DNA from: Bacillota bacterium
GTDB taxonomy: Bacteria; Bacillota; Clostridia; Monoglobales; Firm-18
Direction: 5' to 3'
DNA: 45,255 nt
NCBI GenBank assembly: GCA_023228885.1
Contig: JALOAJ010000018.1
Location: forward strand, 1-45,255
This document shows, in pieces, positions 35,286-44,228 of this stretch. Numbering within the stretch: the stretch's first letter is position 1; the number at the start of each line of letters is the position of its first letter. Both the position numbers and the translations under genes were made by a program. Below the pieces are notes generated by a model. That model was given only the letters and a program-made list of their open reading frames with translations. It was not told the DNA's origin and did not search any database.

Positions 35286-36725
35286 ATGAAACTACAATTT
35301 GAATACGGCCATGGGCTTATGGACGCAACATTGCCCGATAATACCGATGTGTTTATCGCAGGCGAAACGGTGGCAGACCCAAAGCATTTGAATGACCCGA
35401 TTTTGGCAACAAAAGAGGCAATATTAAACCCCATAGGCATGCCGCCCATATCGCAAAGCGTTAAAAGGGGAGACAAAGTGGCTATTGTTTTTCCCGACAA
35501 GGTAAAAGGGGGAAACCAAGATACTTCACACCGCAAGGTTTCCATTCCTATTGTGCTTGAGGAGCTTTATAAAGCGGGGGTAGAGAAAAAAGACATTATG
35601 CTTATATGCTCAAATGGGCTGCACAGGAAAATGACAAAGGACGAGCTTCGTATGCTTTTGGGTGATGATATATTCCATGAGTTTTACTATTCCAACCAAG
35701 TGGTAAATCACGATAGCGAAGATTACAACAATATAGTGGATTTGGGCTACAACTCATATGGCGACAGAGTTATAATGAATAAGTATGTATACGACTGCAA
35801 TTTTGTTGTTATGATAGGTCACACATTGGGCAATCCTTACGGGGGCTATTCAGGGGGCTATAAGCATTCCGCAACGGGCATTACCCATTGGAAGTGCATA
35901 AAGGCGCATCATGTGCCGCATGTTATGCACAGAGGGGATTTTACGCCTGTTTCCAAGAAAAGCCTTATGCGTCAAAAGTTTGACCAAATAAGCATGCATA
36001 TGGAAGAAAAAATGGGCAAAAAGTTTTTCTGTATCGATGCTGTTTTAGACACATATTCGCGCCAAATAGCGGTTTTTGCAGGCTACGCCAAGGAAATGCA
36101 GGAAAAATCATGGGAAATAGCGGACAAACGCACCTTTGTACCGTGGGCAGAAAAAAAGTACGACATAATGGTATTCGGCATGCCGCAAGCTTTTCATTAC
36201 GGAAACGGCATGGGGACAAACCCCATTTTAATGCTACAAGCAATATCGGCGCAGATTGTTCGCCATAAACGGGTTATGCGGGATAACTGCGTGGTTATTT
36301 GTTCATCAATTTGCAACGGATATTTTCACGATGAGGAATTTCCATCGTACAGGGAAACTTTTGAGCTGTTTCAAAAAGATTATAACAATATTTTGCCCGA
36401 TGTTGAAAAATACGGAGAATATCTTTCAAATAAAAAGGAATACATCGACAAGTATCGCTTTAATAACGGCTATCACCCATATCATGGCTTTTCAATGATA
36501 AGCAGCGGTCATATTGCAGAGATGAATTGTGCCGCCATATATATAGTGGGTGCGCAAGAAACCGGATATGCAAGGGCAATGGGTATGAAAACCCGCTCAA
36601 CCTTTGAGGAAGCGCTAAAAGACGCAACAAAAAAATACACCAACGGCAACCCGAACATACTTGCCCTGCCCAAAACCTTTAAGCTTGCGGGCGTGCATTT
36701 GGCAATGAAAGGCGAAAGCCTGTAA
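35286..36725 (+). CDS. LarA-like (DUF2088) nickel-pincer racemase/epimerase family protein
   Basis: Protein of 479 residues; ATG 35286 is seven bases after GGAGG, while ATG 35280 is only one base away. It belongs to the LarA lactate-racemase superfamily: GLHR gives H113 (LarA H108), GHTLG gives H179 (H174), GGYK gives K193 (K184) and H209 lies 16 residues further (H200), exactly the spacing of the two residues that hold the nickel-pincer nucleotide. There is a four-residue insertion (about LGNPYG) before the lysine. LarA relatives racemise or epimerise alpha-hydroxy acids and sugar acids. The pincer-synthesis genes larB/C/E are not in the window. As the last gene of the AraC-controlled operon it suggests an entry step from a hydroxy acid or stereoisomer. 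Confidence 0.83.
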   Translation: MKLQFEYGHGLMDATLPDNTDVFIAGETVADPKHLNDPILATKEAILNPIGMPPISQSVKRGDKVAIVFPDKVKGGNQDTSHRKVSIPIVLEELYKAGVEKKDIMLICSNGLHRKMTKDELRMLLGDDIFHEFYYSNQVVNHDSEDYNNIVDLGYNSYGDRVIMNKYVYDCNFVVMIGHTLGNPYGGYSGGYKHSATGITHWKCIKAHHVPHVMHRGDFTPVSKKSLMRQKFDQISMHMEEKMGKKFFCIDAVLDTYSRQIAVFAGYAKEMQEKSWEIADKRTFVPWAEKKYDIMVFGMPQAFHYGNGMGTNPILMLQAISAQIVRHKRVMRDNCVVICSSICNGYFHDEEFPSYRETFELFQKDYNNILPDVEKYGEYLSNKKEYIDKYRFNNGYHPYHGFSMISSGHIAEMNCAAIYIVGAQETGYARAMGMKTRSTFEEALKDATKKYTNGNPNILALPKTFKLAGVHLAMKGESL

Positions 36726-36838
36726 GAAAGTAAAGGCTGTTTTAAATTAACATTTAAAAATATAATATCTTCTTCCTTGTCATTTCGTATTTATTTACAA
36801 GTTGTCTATGTCGTTCTGCCTTTTTTCAATATCTCTTT

Positions 36839-36873
36839 AAGGGTGTTTGTGTGACTCACATCACCCTTTTTTT
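36839..36873 (+). terminator. Rho-independent terminator of the PFK-racemase operon
   Basis: Stem AAGGGTG / CACCCTT with an inner GTG/CAC pair is followed by a run of seven T. It lies in the 356-bp gap 36726-37081. The stretch 36726-36838 shows nothing recognisable. Confidence 0.85.
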
Positions 36874-37024
36874 AATCTTATTTTCCTTCTGTTACAGTTT
36901 AAAGCTTTGGTGTTATTTTGTCTGTGGTTTCATTATTAGACGATTATTTTAGTTTTTGAATACCTCGATTTTCAGCCTGTGTTTATGATTAAAGAAACAG
37001 AATATTTATTTTTAATTTTTTGGA

Positions 37025-37033
37025 TGGTATAAT
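37025..37033 (+). promoter_or_regulatory. Extended -10 promoter of the second SLH/ABC operon
   Basis: TGGTATAAT (TG-N-TATAAT) lies 49 bases before the ATG of the SLH protein. No good -35 hexamer is present at 16-18 bases upstream, as expected for an extended -10 promoter or one needing an activator. Confidence 0.6.
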
Positions 37034-37081
37034 TAGCAATGCATAAGAAACTTTAAATACAGGCAGAGAGGGGAAATTAAA

Positions 37082-38896
37082 ATGCGAAAGCTGTGTGCCA
37101 TGGCACTTTGCTTTTTAATGCTTGCGTCAATTACTTTCCAAAGTGTGCAAGCGGGGGGCGTGCGAATTACAGTAGACGCTTCGGGTTCCGCATGGGTTGA
37201 AGGAATAACAGAAACTGCACCGGGGTGGACAACCATTGGTGTTCGTGGTCCGAACGGGGCATTTGCAGAAATCGGACAAACATATGCAGATGCATCTGGT
37301 GCGTATAATTATGTGTGGCAATTGCATCCAGGCATGGGAAGTGGCATTTACCGACTTTTTTGTAACGGAATTGAAACGGGAAGTTTTTATTGGGCATCTG
37401 AATACGAATTACTTCAGATTATAATGAGCGGTGACCAAAACGGAATTACCTACATAATAAATAACAGTATGTACTTGGGTGTAGACTCAGATGCTTATAA
37501 CAAGCTTATCAATAAGTCTAATGTAGCTCAAGCGGCGGTCGGCCAAAACTTTGAGTCCATTACGGAGGCGGCACAATTTTTAAACGAACTAATTGCTTCT
37601 ATGGAAAAAATGGAGGTTGCCGAGATGATTCAGGAAATTAAGACCTCAAGTGAAAACGAAATTGAGGCTGTTTTAATAAAATATAACAACCGATTGCAGT
37701 TTGATTTTGGCAGCTTTTATCAATCAAATAAAGCGTTCATAAACAAAGGAATTTTAGGAACCGATTTGTCAAACGGTGAGGAGCAAACGGTTTTGGATTC
37801 TTGGAACCTTTGGAATGCGCTTGCCCGAGTGAATTTGGCGAATAATCAAACTATGGGTGGCGTTTTAGAAGCAAATGCACATTTTTTGGGGATTGACCTA
37901 AATGGCTATTATGCAAAGGTGCAAAACAAGTCATATATTTTCGACCGCATGGAAAAAGGGACATATAATTCTGAAGATGCGTTGCAGGAGGATTTTTCAA
38001 AGGCGGTTGCCGTTTCAGCAGTCAACGAGGCGCAACGGTCGAGCATTGAAAAGACGATAGTTGATTTAGAATCTAATTTCCCGGATATCCGTATATCGGA
38101 ATTTTTGAAACTTACAGTTACCCGTCAACAAGCGGTGCTTATAGCAATGCTTGAAAAAAACTTTTTGGACGAAGAAGGTATTTCTCATGCATTTAACACG
38201 GCGATAGACAATGCGTTAGGAAACGGTGCGGGTTCTTCTGGGGCGTCGCCGGGCAAAGGCGGTGCAGTTAGCAATGGGCTTGGGAATTTATCATCCGCAC
38301 CAACGGCTATGCCTTCGGCTGTAATTGTCGATGGCAATTCAAATGCTGCGGAAGGTTTCTTTTCTGATGTTACTTTATCACATTGGGCGTGGGAAGCTGT
38401 TGAAAGCTTTGCCGGAAAGGGAATTATCAGCGGTGTTGGCGACGGCTTATTCGCCCCGGATACATTGGTAAAACGGGAAGAATTTGCAAAAATGTTGGCA
38501 GGGGCGTTTGGCATGTCGCTTTCTAATGCAGAAACATCATTTACTGATTTAGAACCAAACGCTTGGTATGTCCCATATATTTCAGCTTGTTTTGAAGCAG
38601 GTTTAATTTTAGGTGTATCGGAAGAATATTTCGGAATTAGCGAATATTTAACACGACAAGATATGATTGTTTTGGTTGATAGGGCGCTTGTTTATAAGAA
38701 CACCATTCCGAAAATTGTTGCGGAAACAGAAAGCTTTGTCGATACAGCAGACATTGCCCCTTACGCATTGGAGAGTGTTACACGGTTGCACAGCGCCGGA
38801 ATTGTTTCCGGGGTTGGTGGCGGACGCGTCGCCCCTTTGGATATGGTTACGCGAGCAATGGCTGTAAAAATTTTGCATGGAGCAATACAAGATTAA
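37082..38896 (+). CDS. Short SLH surface protein (second pair)
   Basis: Protein of 604 residues; ATG 37082 follows GAGAGGGG. Signal peptide 1-24 (ending VQAG). Residues 25-105 are a beta domain (PGWTTIGVRGPNGAFAEIGQT), 105-375 a helical region, 375-425 a Gly/Ser/Ala/Pro-rich linker, and 426-604 three SLH repeats (VKREE, LTRQD, VTRAM). The layout copies the protein at 6906, and both stand next to a long SLH-type protein, although the order is reversed. It should be anchored to the secondary cell-wall polymer. It is the first gene of an apparent operon that continues through a long partner, a binding lipoprotein and two permeases (gaps 11-27 bp). Confidence 0.86.
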   Translation: MRKLCAMALCFLMLASITFQSVQAGGVRITVDASGSAWVEGITETAPGWTTIGVRGPNGAFAEIGQTYADASGAYNYVWQLHPGMGSGIYRLFCNGIETGSFYWASEYELLQIIMSGDQNGITYIINNSMYLGVDSDAYNKLINKSNVAQAAVGQNFESITEAAQFLNELIASMEKMEVAEMIQEIKTSSENEIEAVLIKYNNRLQFDFGSFYQSNKAFINKGILGTDLSNGEEQTVLDSWNLWNALARVNLANNQTMGGVLEANAHFLGIDLNGYYAKVQNKSYIFDRMEKGTYNSEDALQEDFSKAVAVSAVNEAQRSSIEKTIVDLESNFPDIRISEFLKLTVTRQQAVLIAMLEKNFLDEEGISHAFNTAIDNALGNGAGSSGASPGKGGAVSNGLGNLSSAPTAMPSAVIVDGNSNAAEGFFSDVTLSHWAWEAVESFAGKGIISGVGDGLFAPDTLVKREEFAKMLAGAFGMSLSNAETSFTDLEPNAWYVPYISACFEAGLILGVSEEYFGISEYLTRQDMIVLVDRALVYKNTIPKIVAETESFVDTADIAPYALESVTRLHSAGIVSGVGGGRVAPLDMVTRAMAVKILHGAIQD

Positions 38897-38922
38897 TAAT
38901 GTGGAAAAGAGGGTTTTTTAAC

Positions 38923-41607
38923 ATGAGATATATGTTTGTCAAAATCGCCATAGTGGTTATTGTTGCAGTCATGGTTTGCGGTTCCTTTGCAGTTGCGGAA
39001 ACTGCCGTGCCACTTGACAATGAAGCGTTTAAAACACTGTCTGCATTAGGCTTTTTGGAGGAAATAAAACCAATAGATACACCTGTTTCGGTAGGAGAGT
39101 TCCTAACACTTACTCTAAAGCTCGGCGGTTATGACCAACTGCAAGATGGCGGTAAGGATGCCCTTCTAATGGCGCAGCAGGCAGGGCTTTTGGATGGCGT
39201 CCATGTTAGTGTCGTTGCGGGCGAGAATGTTGAGGTTTCCTTTGCCGCAGCTGTTCTTATGAACCTTTTGGGATATGGTGTATATGCCGGAAACCAAGGT
39301 GGGTATCCTGTTGGTTATTTAGTGTATGCGAATCAGGTTAGAATTCTTTCCGGCATAGGTGCTGTTGGCAGTTCCTTAACATTTGGCAGTATGGTACAGA
39401 TGGTATATAACATTTTGGACCTTGAAGTTGTGCGACAAGCGGATTTTGGAGCTTTAAAAAAGTTTGAAATAAAGACGGGGGAAACTATCCTTAGCGAACG
39501 CCACAGTATCTACAAAAGGCGTGGCATTGTGGAGACCGCGGGGGGTTCATCAATTTTGTCATCTTTTTCGCGGTCAAAAGGGTTTTGCCAAATTGACAAC
39601 GAAATGCTCAAAGATGAATTGGGTTTGTCCAAAGAGTTTTTGGGCTGCAATGTAGAATATTATTGTTACTTTGATGAGAAAGCGGCAATTGAATGCAGTC
39701 TATTGCATATAAAAGAGAAAAAAGGCAAAAACAATATTTTTAGGGTGACTCCGCGCGCAATTTTCACAAGCGAAACAACAGAACGGTTATTGGTATTTGA
39801 AAATGATGATGGGTACATACAAAAACTGAACTTAGCTTTAGGTGTCAGCGTGGTTTATAATGGGTCTTTTTATTTCGAGTATACCAAAGAAACCTTATTT
39901 CCGCAAATAGGCTCGGTAACCCTCATTGATAATAACAATGATGACATAATAGATGTTGTTTTAATTGAAAGTTTTGAGGTATACCGTGTAAAAAGCGTTA
40001 ATATAGCAAGAGAAACCATTTATGACCAATGCGGCAAGGAAGCAATTGATGTTTCTTTGTTTGACGAAATTTCGCTTGCAAAAGCAGGGCAGCAGATTGA
40101 ACTTGGTATGATTAAAAACGACGATATGCTCTTGGCGGCACAAAGCGCAGATGGAAAGATATTTAGCGGAATTGTGCTAACCGATATTGTAAAAGGCAAT
40201 GTGAGTGAATTGAGCGAATCGGAAATTATAGTGCGTGATCAAACATATCCGCTTTCACTTGGCTTTAAAGATGCAAGTCAAGGGGCGCAGGTAGGATGCC
40301 GCGGTTCGCTGTATTTAGATGAATCAGGAGAGGCCGTGGCATTTATAAAGGCAGAGGTTTATGGCGAGTATTATGCTTATTTACTGGGCGCAAAACAAGA
40401 AAGCGTTTTAGGTGGCGGTGCGGGGTTATTTAAATTTTTAACACCAGATTCGGAGTTTGTTGTAAAAAGGGCTGAAGATAAGCTGATTTTGAACGGGAAG
40501 CAAGTCAAGATAGATAAGGCAGTAGCGGAATTGAAGGATAAAAAGCAGGTAGTTCTTTTAACAGAAAATGATGATGGCGATATTGAAGAAATAAAAACAG
40601 CAAAGGATAATACTGCTATTGCAGGCTATTCCGGCTACGATGAGGACAGTTTTTCCAAAGATGAAAAGGATATCGGTTTTAGCATCGGTAGAATCCGCAA
40701 CAGCTATAAACATAATTACGAGCCTTTTTTGCTTGCGTTTTTTATTCCAACAGACACCGATGCAGATGAGGATTATTATGCGGAAACCGCCATAAGTTGG
40801 ACATCAGACAATATTATAAAAACAAATGTAGACTTGTATGATGTTAACCGATTTATGCAGCCTTCAGTAATTGTGATTAACGACTATGATGCTGATGGAA
40901 GCGCGGGAGAGCCCCATGTGTCGATTGTTGGGGTGGAAACATGGTTTTTTGCCATTAGTAAGGTAAGTCAGGTGGTGGATACCGACGGGAACCCAACTGC
41001 CAAAATTGCCGGCTGGTCAAACGGACGGTATGTGGAGTACTTTGCCAAGGATCTTTCTGTAAAAAATGTGTCCGAATACATAAAACCCAGTGATGGAATG
41101 CGCTTGTACGACACCGTTCCCAATATAAGCACCAAATGGGGTTTCACCAGCTATACGGTTTTAGATTTGAGGGCAGGTGATGTAATGCAGATTGCTTTGG
41201 ACGGTAAAAAGAAAATAACGGCGTTTCGCCTAATTTTCTCCGCGCATTCGGGTGGTATAGATTCGTTGGAGTTTGCCCCAGGCGAATTTTATGAGATTTC
41301 TGCGTCTGTTAATATGCCGGATACACCATATATATACGAATCACAAATGTATACTGCGTATGGAGAGGTGACAGATTCCGCCGGAGACCTTGTTCGGTAT
41401 AGAACGCAATTGATTACACCTGTGCCTGCTGTTGAAAAGGTTACCATTGAACGCGCTGTGAAAATTACGAACAATGTTTATATTTTTGATCAAGCATTAA
41501 AGACGGTAACAAGAGGCACGGTAAGTGATGCCAAAGTCGGCGACCGGGTGCTGGTACATGGTCCGACAGGGCAGGGCATGGTTGGCAACACACTTATTAT
41601 CCGATAA
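38923..41607 (+). CDS. Long SLH-derived surface protein with degenerate SLH repeats
   Basis: Protein of 894 residues; ATG 38923 is chosen because AAGAGGG lies nine bases upstream, whereas ATG 38899 has no ribosome site. Signal peptide about 1-26 (ending VAE). Residues 31-165 follow the three-repeat SLH pattern, but the arginine/acid motif is lost in each: VSVGE, VSFAA and LTFGS. GGYP at 126 aligns with GGYP at 291 in the 3816 protein. The rest (about 170-894) is homologous to the 3816 protein throughout: IYKRRGIVETA vs IYRARGIVTAN, and GNVSELSESEIIVRD vs GSVSEISDDFVYVDG. It has no N-terminal CBM. Weakened SLH repeats suggest it no longer binds wall polymer by itself and may rely on the short SLH partner encoded 26 bp upstream (inference). 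Function unknown. Confidence 0.8.
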   Translation: MRYMFVKIAIVVIVAVMVCGSFAVAETAVPLDNEAFKTLSALGFLEEIKPIDTPVSVGEFLTLTLKLGGYDQLQDGGKDALLMAQQAGLLDGVHVSVVAGENVEVSFAAAVLMNLLGYGVYAGNQGGYPVGYLVYANQVRILSGIGAVGSSLTFGSMVQMVYNILDLEVVRQADFGALKKFEIKTGETILSERHSIYKRRGIVETAGGSSILSSFSRSKGFCQIDNEMLKDELGLSKEFLGCNVEYYCYFDEKAAIECSLLHIKEKKGKNNIFRVTPRAIFTSETTERLLVFENDDGYIQKLNLALGVSVVYNGSFYFEYTKETLFPQIGSVTLIDNNNDDIIDVVLIESFEVYRVKSVNIARETIYDQCGKEAIDVSLFDEISLAKAGQQIELGMIKNDDMLLAAQSADGKIFSGIVLTDIVKGNVSELSESEIIVRDQTYPLSLGFKDASQGAQVGCRGSLYLDESGEAVAFIKAEVYGEYYAYLLGAKQESVLGGGAGLFKFLTPDSEFVVKRAEDKLILNGKQVKIDKAVAELKDKKQVVLLTENDDGDIEEIKTAKDNTAIAGYSGYDEDSFSKDEKDIGFSIGRIRNSYKHNYEPFLLAFFIPTDTDADEDYYAETAISWTSDNIIKTNVDLYDVNRFMQPSVIVINDYDADGSAGEPHVSIVGVETWFFAISKVSQVVDTDGNPTAKIAGWSNGRYVEYFAKDLSVKNVSEYIKPSDGMRLYDTVPNISTKWGFTSYTVLDLRAGDVMQIALDGKKKITAFRLIFSAHSGGIDSLEFAPGEFYEISASVNMPDTPYIYESQMYTAYGEVTDSAGDLVRYRTQLITPVPAVEKVTIERAVKITNNVYIFDQALKTVTRGTVSDAKVGDRVLVHGPTGQGMVGNTLIIR

Positions 41608-41634
41608 AAATTTTATAATGAAGGAGCGAGGATT

Positions 41635-43197
41635 ATGAAAAGAAGCATCGCAAAGGTTTTTCCCCTGTTTGGCATCGTTCTGATGCTTTCCGCCTGTGTT
41701 TCGCAGACAACGCAAGACGCATCGAAAAATAAGGATAGTCTTGATGCAAAGTATCCGCTTCAGACATCGCAAACACTAACTATTTGGGATAAAAGCCAAG
41801 TAAACCCTGCATACACAAGCTATACCGAGCAGCCCTATTATCAGGAGCTGGAAAAAAGAACTGGCATAAAAGCTGAATACCGATTCCCCACCGGTGACCT
41901 GCACCGTGAAAGTTTTAACTTGATGATAGCCTCCGGTGAGTTGCCCGATATTATTAACTATGATTGGTTGATTCTTCCGGGCGGACCCGAAAAGTATGTT
42001 AAAGAGGGGTATATCGTCTGTATAAACGAGGCGTTAGAAAAATATGCCCCCAATCTAACCGGCTATCTTTTAGAAAATCCAGATATTGACCGCATGGTAA
42101 AAACAGATGGAGGCGATTATTATTGCTTTCCCACATTGAGAGGCGATGAAACCTTGAATGTGTATCAAGGACCTATCGTGCGGAGCGATTGGTTAGATGA
42201 GCTTGGTCTTTCAACACCTGAAACTATGGATGATTGGTATGCAATGCTTAAAGCTTTCAAAGAAAAAAAGGGAGCATCCGCACCTCTTTCATATGTAAAT
42301 CAGTACGCTTTTGAAGGTGGATTTTTGGCGGGTTCCTTTGGAACTAAGTTGGGCTTCTATCAACAAAGCGGTGTAATCCATTACGGGCCTTATGAGCCGC
42401 AATGGAAGGATTTTCTTGTCACCCTTAGACGATGGTACAAGGAAGGGTTAATTGATGCCGATATTGCTACCATAGATAGCAAAATGTTGGCATCGCGTAT
42501 TACATCAGGAAAAACAGGCGCGGTATTGGGCTCCGGCGGCAATATTGGTCAATGGTTGCCAACTTTGTTATCGTATGAACCAAGCTCAAGCTTAATCGGC
42601 GTGCCTTATCCCGTTTTAAACAGAGGGGAAACCCCAATGTTTTCACAGCTTGATAATTCCTATGTTTTTGGCGGGGCTGCGATTACCTCACAGTGTAAAA
42701 ACATTGAATTGGCAGCGCGCTATCTTGATTATGGTTATAGTGAGCAAGGTAGAATGTATCATAACTTTGGTATTGAGGGAGTTTCATACAATTTGGTGGA
42801 TGACTACCCTAAATATTCCGATGCTATTTTGGGTGCGAATGATTTTATGTCGGAGGCTACAAAATACATAAACACCGAGATGAGCATTCAAGATCCTCGT
42901 ATGTATGAGCAGCGGCTAAAGTATCCCCAACAAAAGGAAGCAATATTGGCATGGGTAAAATCAGACGCAGTCAAGTATCTCATACCACCGATTATTCCGA
43001 CCGAAGAAGAAAGCGGCGAAATGACAAGAATGATTAACGATATTGATACAGCGGTTAGAGAATATTTGTTAAAGTTTGTTTTCGGCAACGAAAGCGAGGC
43101 TACCTTTGATGATTATATTAAAGGGTTGGAAAGGGATGGGATTAAGCGCGTCCTTGAGCTTAAGCAAGCTTCGCTTGACAGATATAATTACAGATAA
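41635..43197 (+). CDS. ABC sugar-importer solute-binding lipoprotein (LplA-like)
   Basis: Protein of 520 residues; ATG 41635 follows AAGGAG. A lipoprotein signal peptide ends in the lipobox LSAC, with C21 as the lipidated residue, followed by a Ser/Thr/Asp linker. The mature part is a family-1 extracellular solute-binding protein of the long LplA/YtcQ type (ASGELPDIINYDW; GPIVRSDWLDELGL is the typical 'bait' segment, then DNSYVFGGAAI). It captures oligosaccharides outside the membrane and delivers them to the permeases that follow. It is co-transcribed with the SLH pair upstream. Confidence 0.94.
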   Translation: MKRSIAKVFPLFGIVLMLSACVSQTTQDASKNKDSLDAKYPLQTSQTLTIWDKSQVNPAYTSYTEQPYYQELEKRTGIKAEYRFPTGDLHRESFNLMIASGELPDIINYDWLILPGGPEKYVKEGYIVCINEALEKYAPNLTGYLLENPDIDRMVKTDGGDYYCFPTLRGDETLNVYQGPIVRSDWLDELGLSTPETMDDWYAMLKAFKEKKGASAPLSYVNQYAFEGGFLAGSFGTKLGFYQQSGVIHYGPYEPQWKDFLVTLRRWYKEGLIDADIATIDSKMLASRITSGKTGAVLGSGGNIGQWLPTLLSYEPSSSLIGVPYPVLNRGETPMFSQLDNSYVFGGAAITSQCKNIELAARYLDYGYSEQGRMYHNFGIEGVSYNLVDDYPKYSDAILGANDFMSEATKYINTEMSIQDPRMYEQRLKYPQQKEAILAWVKSDAVKYLIPPIIPTEEESGEMTRMINDIDTAVREYLLKFVFGNESEATFDDYIKGLERDGIKRVLELKQASLDRYNYR

Positions 43198-43224
43198 AAG
43201 GATTTAAGGTTGGAGGAATTGTAT

Positions 43225-44217
43225 ATGCGAGCGACAACAAGAACCGGTGCGGCGGTCTGCAGGGCGGTCAACGAAGCAGCGTCACAGAAAATAAAGACAC
43301 AATCACGCTGGTCGTTAAAAAACATTGTGAAAGATTTTAAAAGGCATAAAGTTAAGTACCTTATGCTTACACCGGTTATCGTGTATTTCATCCTTTTTTG
43401 TTATGCTCCGATGTACGGCGCGATTATTGCATTTAAGGATTACAGCCCATTAAAAGGCATCTGGGGAAGTAATTGGGTGGGGCTAAGCCACTTTTTTGAT
43501 TTTTTTACAAGCACCTATTTTAGGCGCGTTGTCGGGAATACTTTTATTATTAGCCTTTGCGATGTGATATGGGGTTTTCCCGCTCCGATTTTATTAGCAT
43601 TGCTTTTGAATGAAATAAGGGGCAGCGCTTTTAAAAGAATAGTGCAAACCGCATCATATATGCCGCATTTTATTTCACTTGTGGTGGTTTGCGGCATTAT
43701 TAAAAACTTTGTGGTTACTGATGGGCTGTTCAACGATATTGTTGCCTTTTTTGGAGGAACACGAGTGTCTATGCTCCAAAAGCCGGAGATGTTTAGAACA
43801 ATTTTTGTCTCTACGAATATATGGCAGCAGATTGGGTGGGATTCAATTATATATGTTGCGGCGTTGACCGGTATAGACCGCCAACTGTACGAAGCAGCAT
43901 CAATCGATGGAGCAAGCAGATTTAAACAAACCTTTTATGTTACATTGCCGTCGTTAGTGCCGACCATTGTGGTTTTGCTTATCCTAAGGCTGGGGCAGAT
44001 TCTAAATGTCGGCTTTGAGAAAATTATACTGTTGTATAACGAATCAATTTATGATACGGCTGATGTTATTTCGTCATTCGTTTATCGCCGGGGTCTGCAA
44101 GAGCTGGACTGGAGCTTTTCAACGGCGGTAGGGCTTTTTAATTCAGCAGTTAATTGTGTTTTTCTGATTGGCGCAAACCGGGCAACAAAAATGGTAAGTG
44201 GGTTAAGTTTATGGTAG
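43225..44217 (+). CDS. ABC sugar-importer permease, LplB type
   Basis: Protein of 330 residues; ATG 43225 is preceded by GGAGG at 43212-43216. It has six predicted membrane helices, starting with YLMLTPVIVYFILFCYAPMYG, and the EAA loop EAASIDGASRFKQTFYVTLP that docks the ATPase. The N-terminal FKDYSPLKGIWGS segment is characteristic of LplB permeases that pair with long binding proteins. It forms a heterodimer with the next gene product. No ATP-binding subunit is encoded nearby, as is usual for this class, which shares an MsmX-type ATPase. Confidence 0.95.
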   Translation: MRATTRTGAAVCRAVNEAASQKIKTQSRWSLKNIVKDFKRHKVKYLMLTPVIVYFILFCYAPMYGAIIAFKDYSPLKGIWGSNWVGLSHFFDFFTSTYFRRVVGNTFIISLCDVIWGFPAPILLALLLNEIRGSAFKRIVQTASYMPHFISLVVVCGIIKNFVVTDGLFNDIVAFFGGTRVSMLQKPEMFRTIFVSTNIWQQIGWDSIIYVAALTGIDRQLYEAASIDGASRFKQTFYVTLPSLVPTIVVLLILRLGQILNVGFEKIILLYNESIYDTADVISSFVYRRGLQELDWSFSTAVGLFNSAVNCVFLIGANRATKMVSGLSLW

Positions 44218-44228
44218 GGGGCGGAAAA

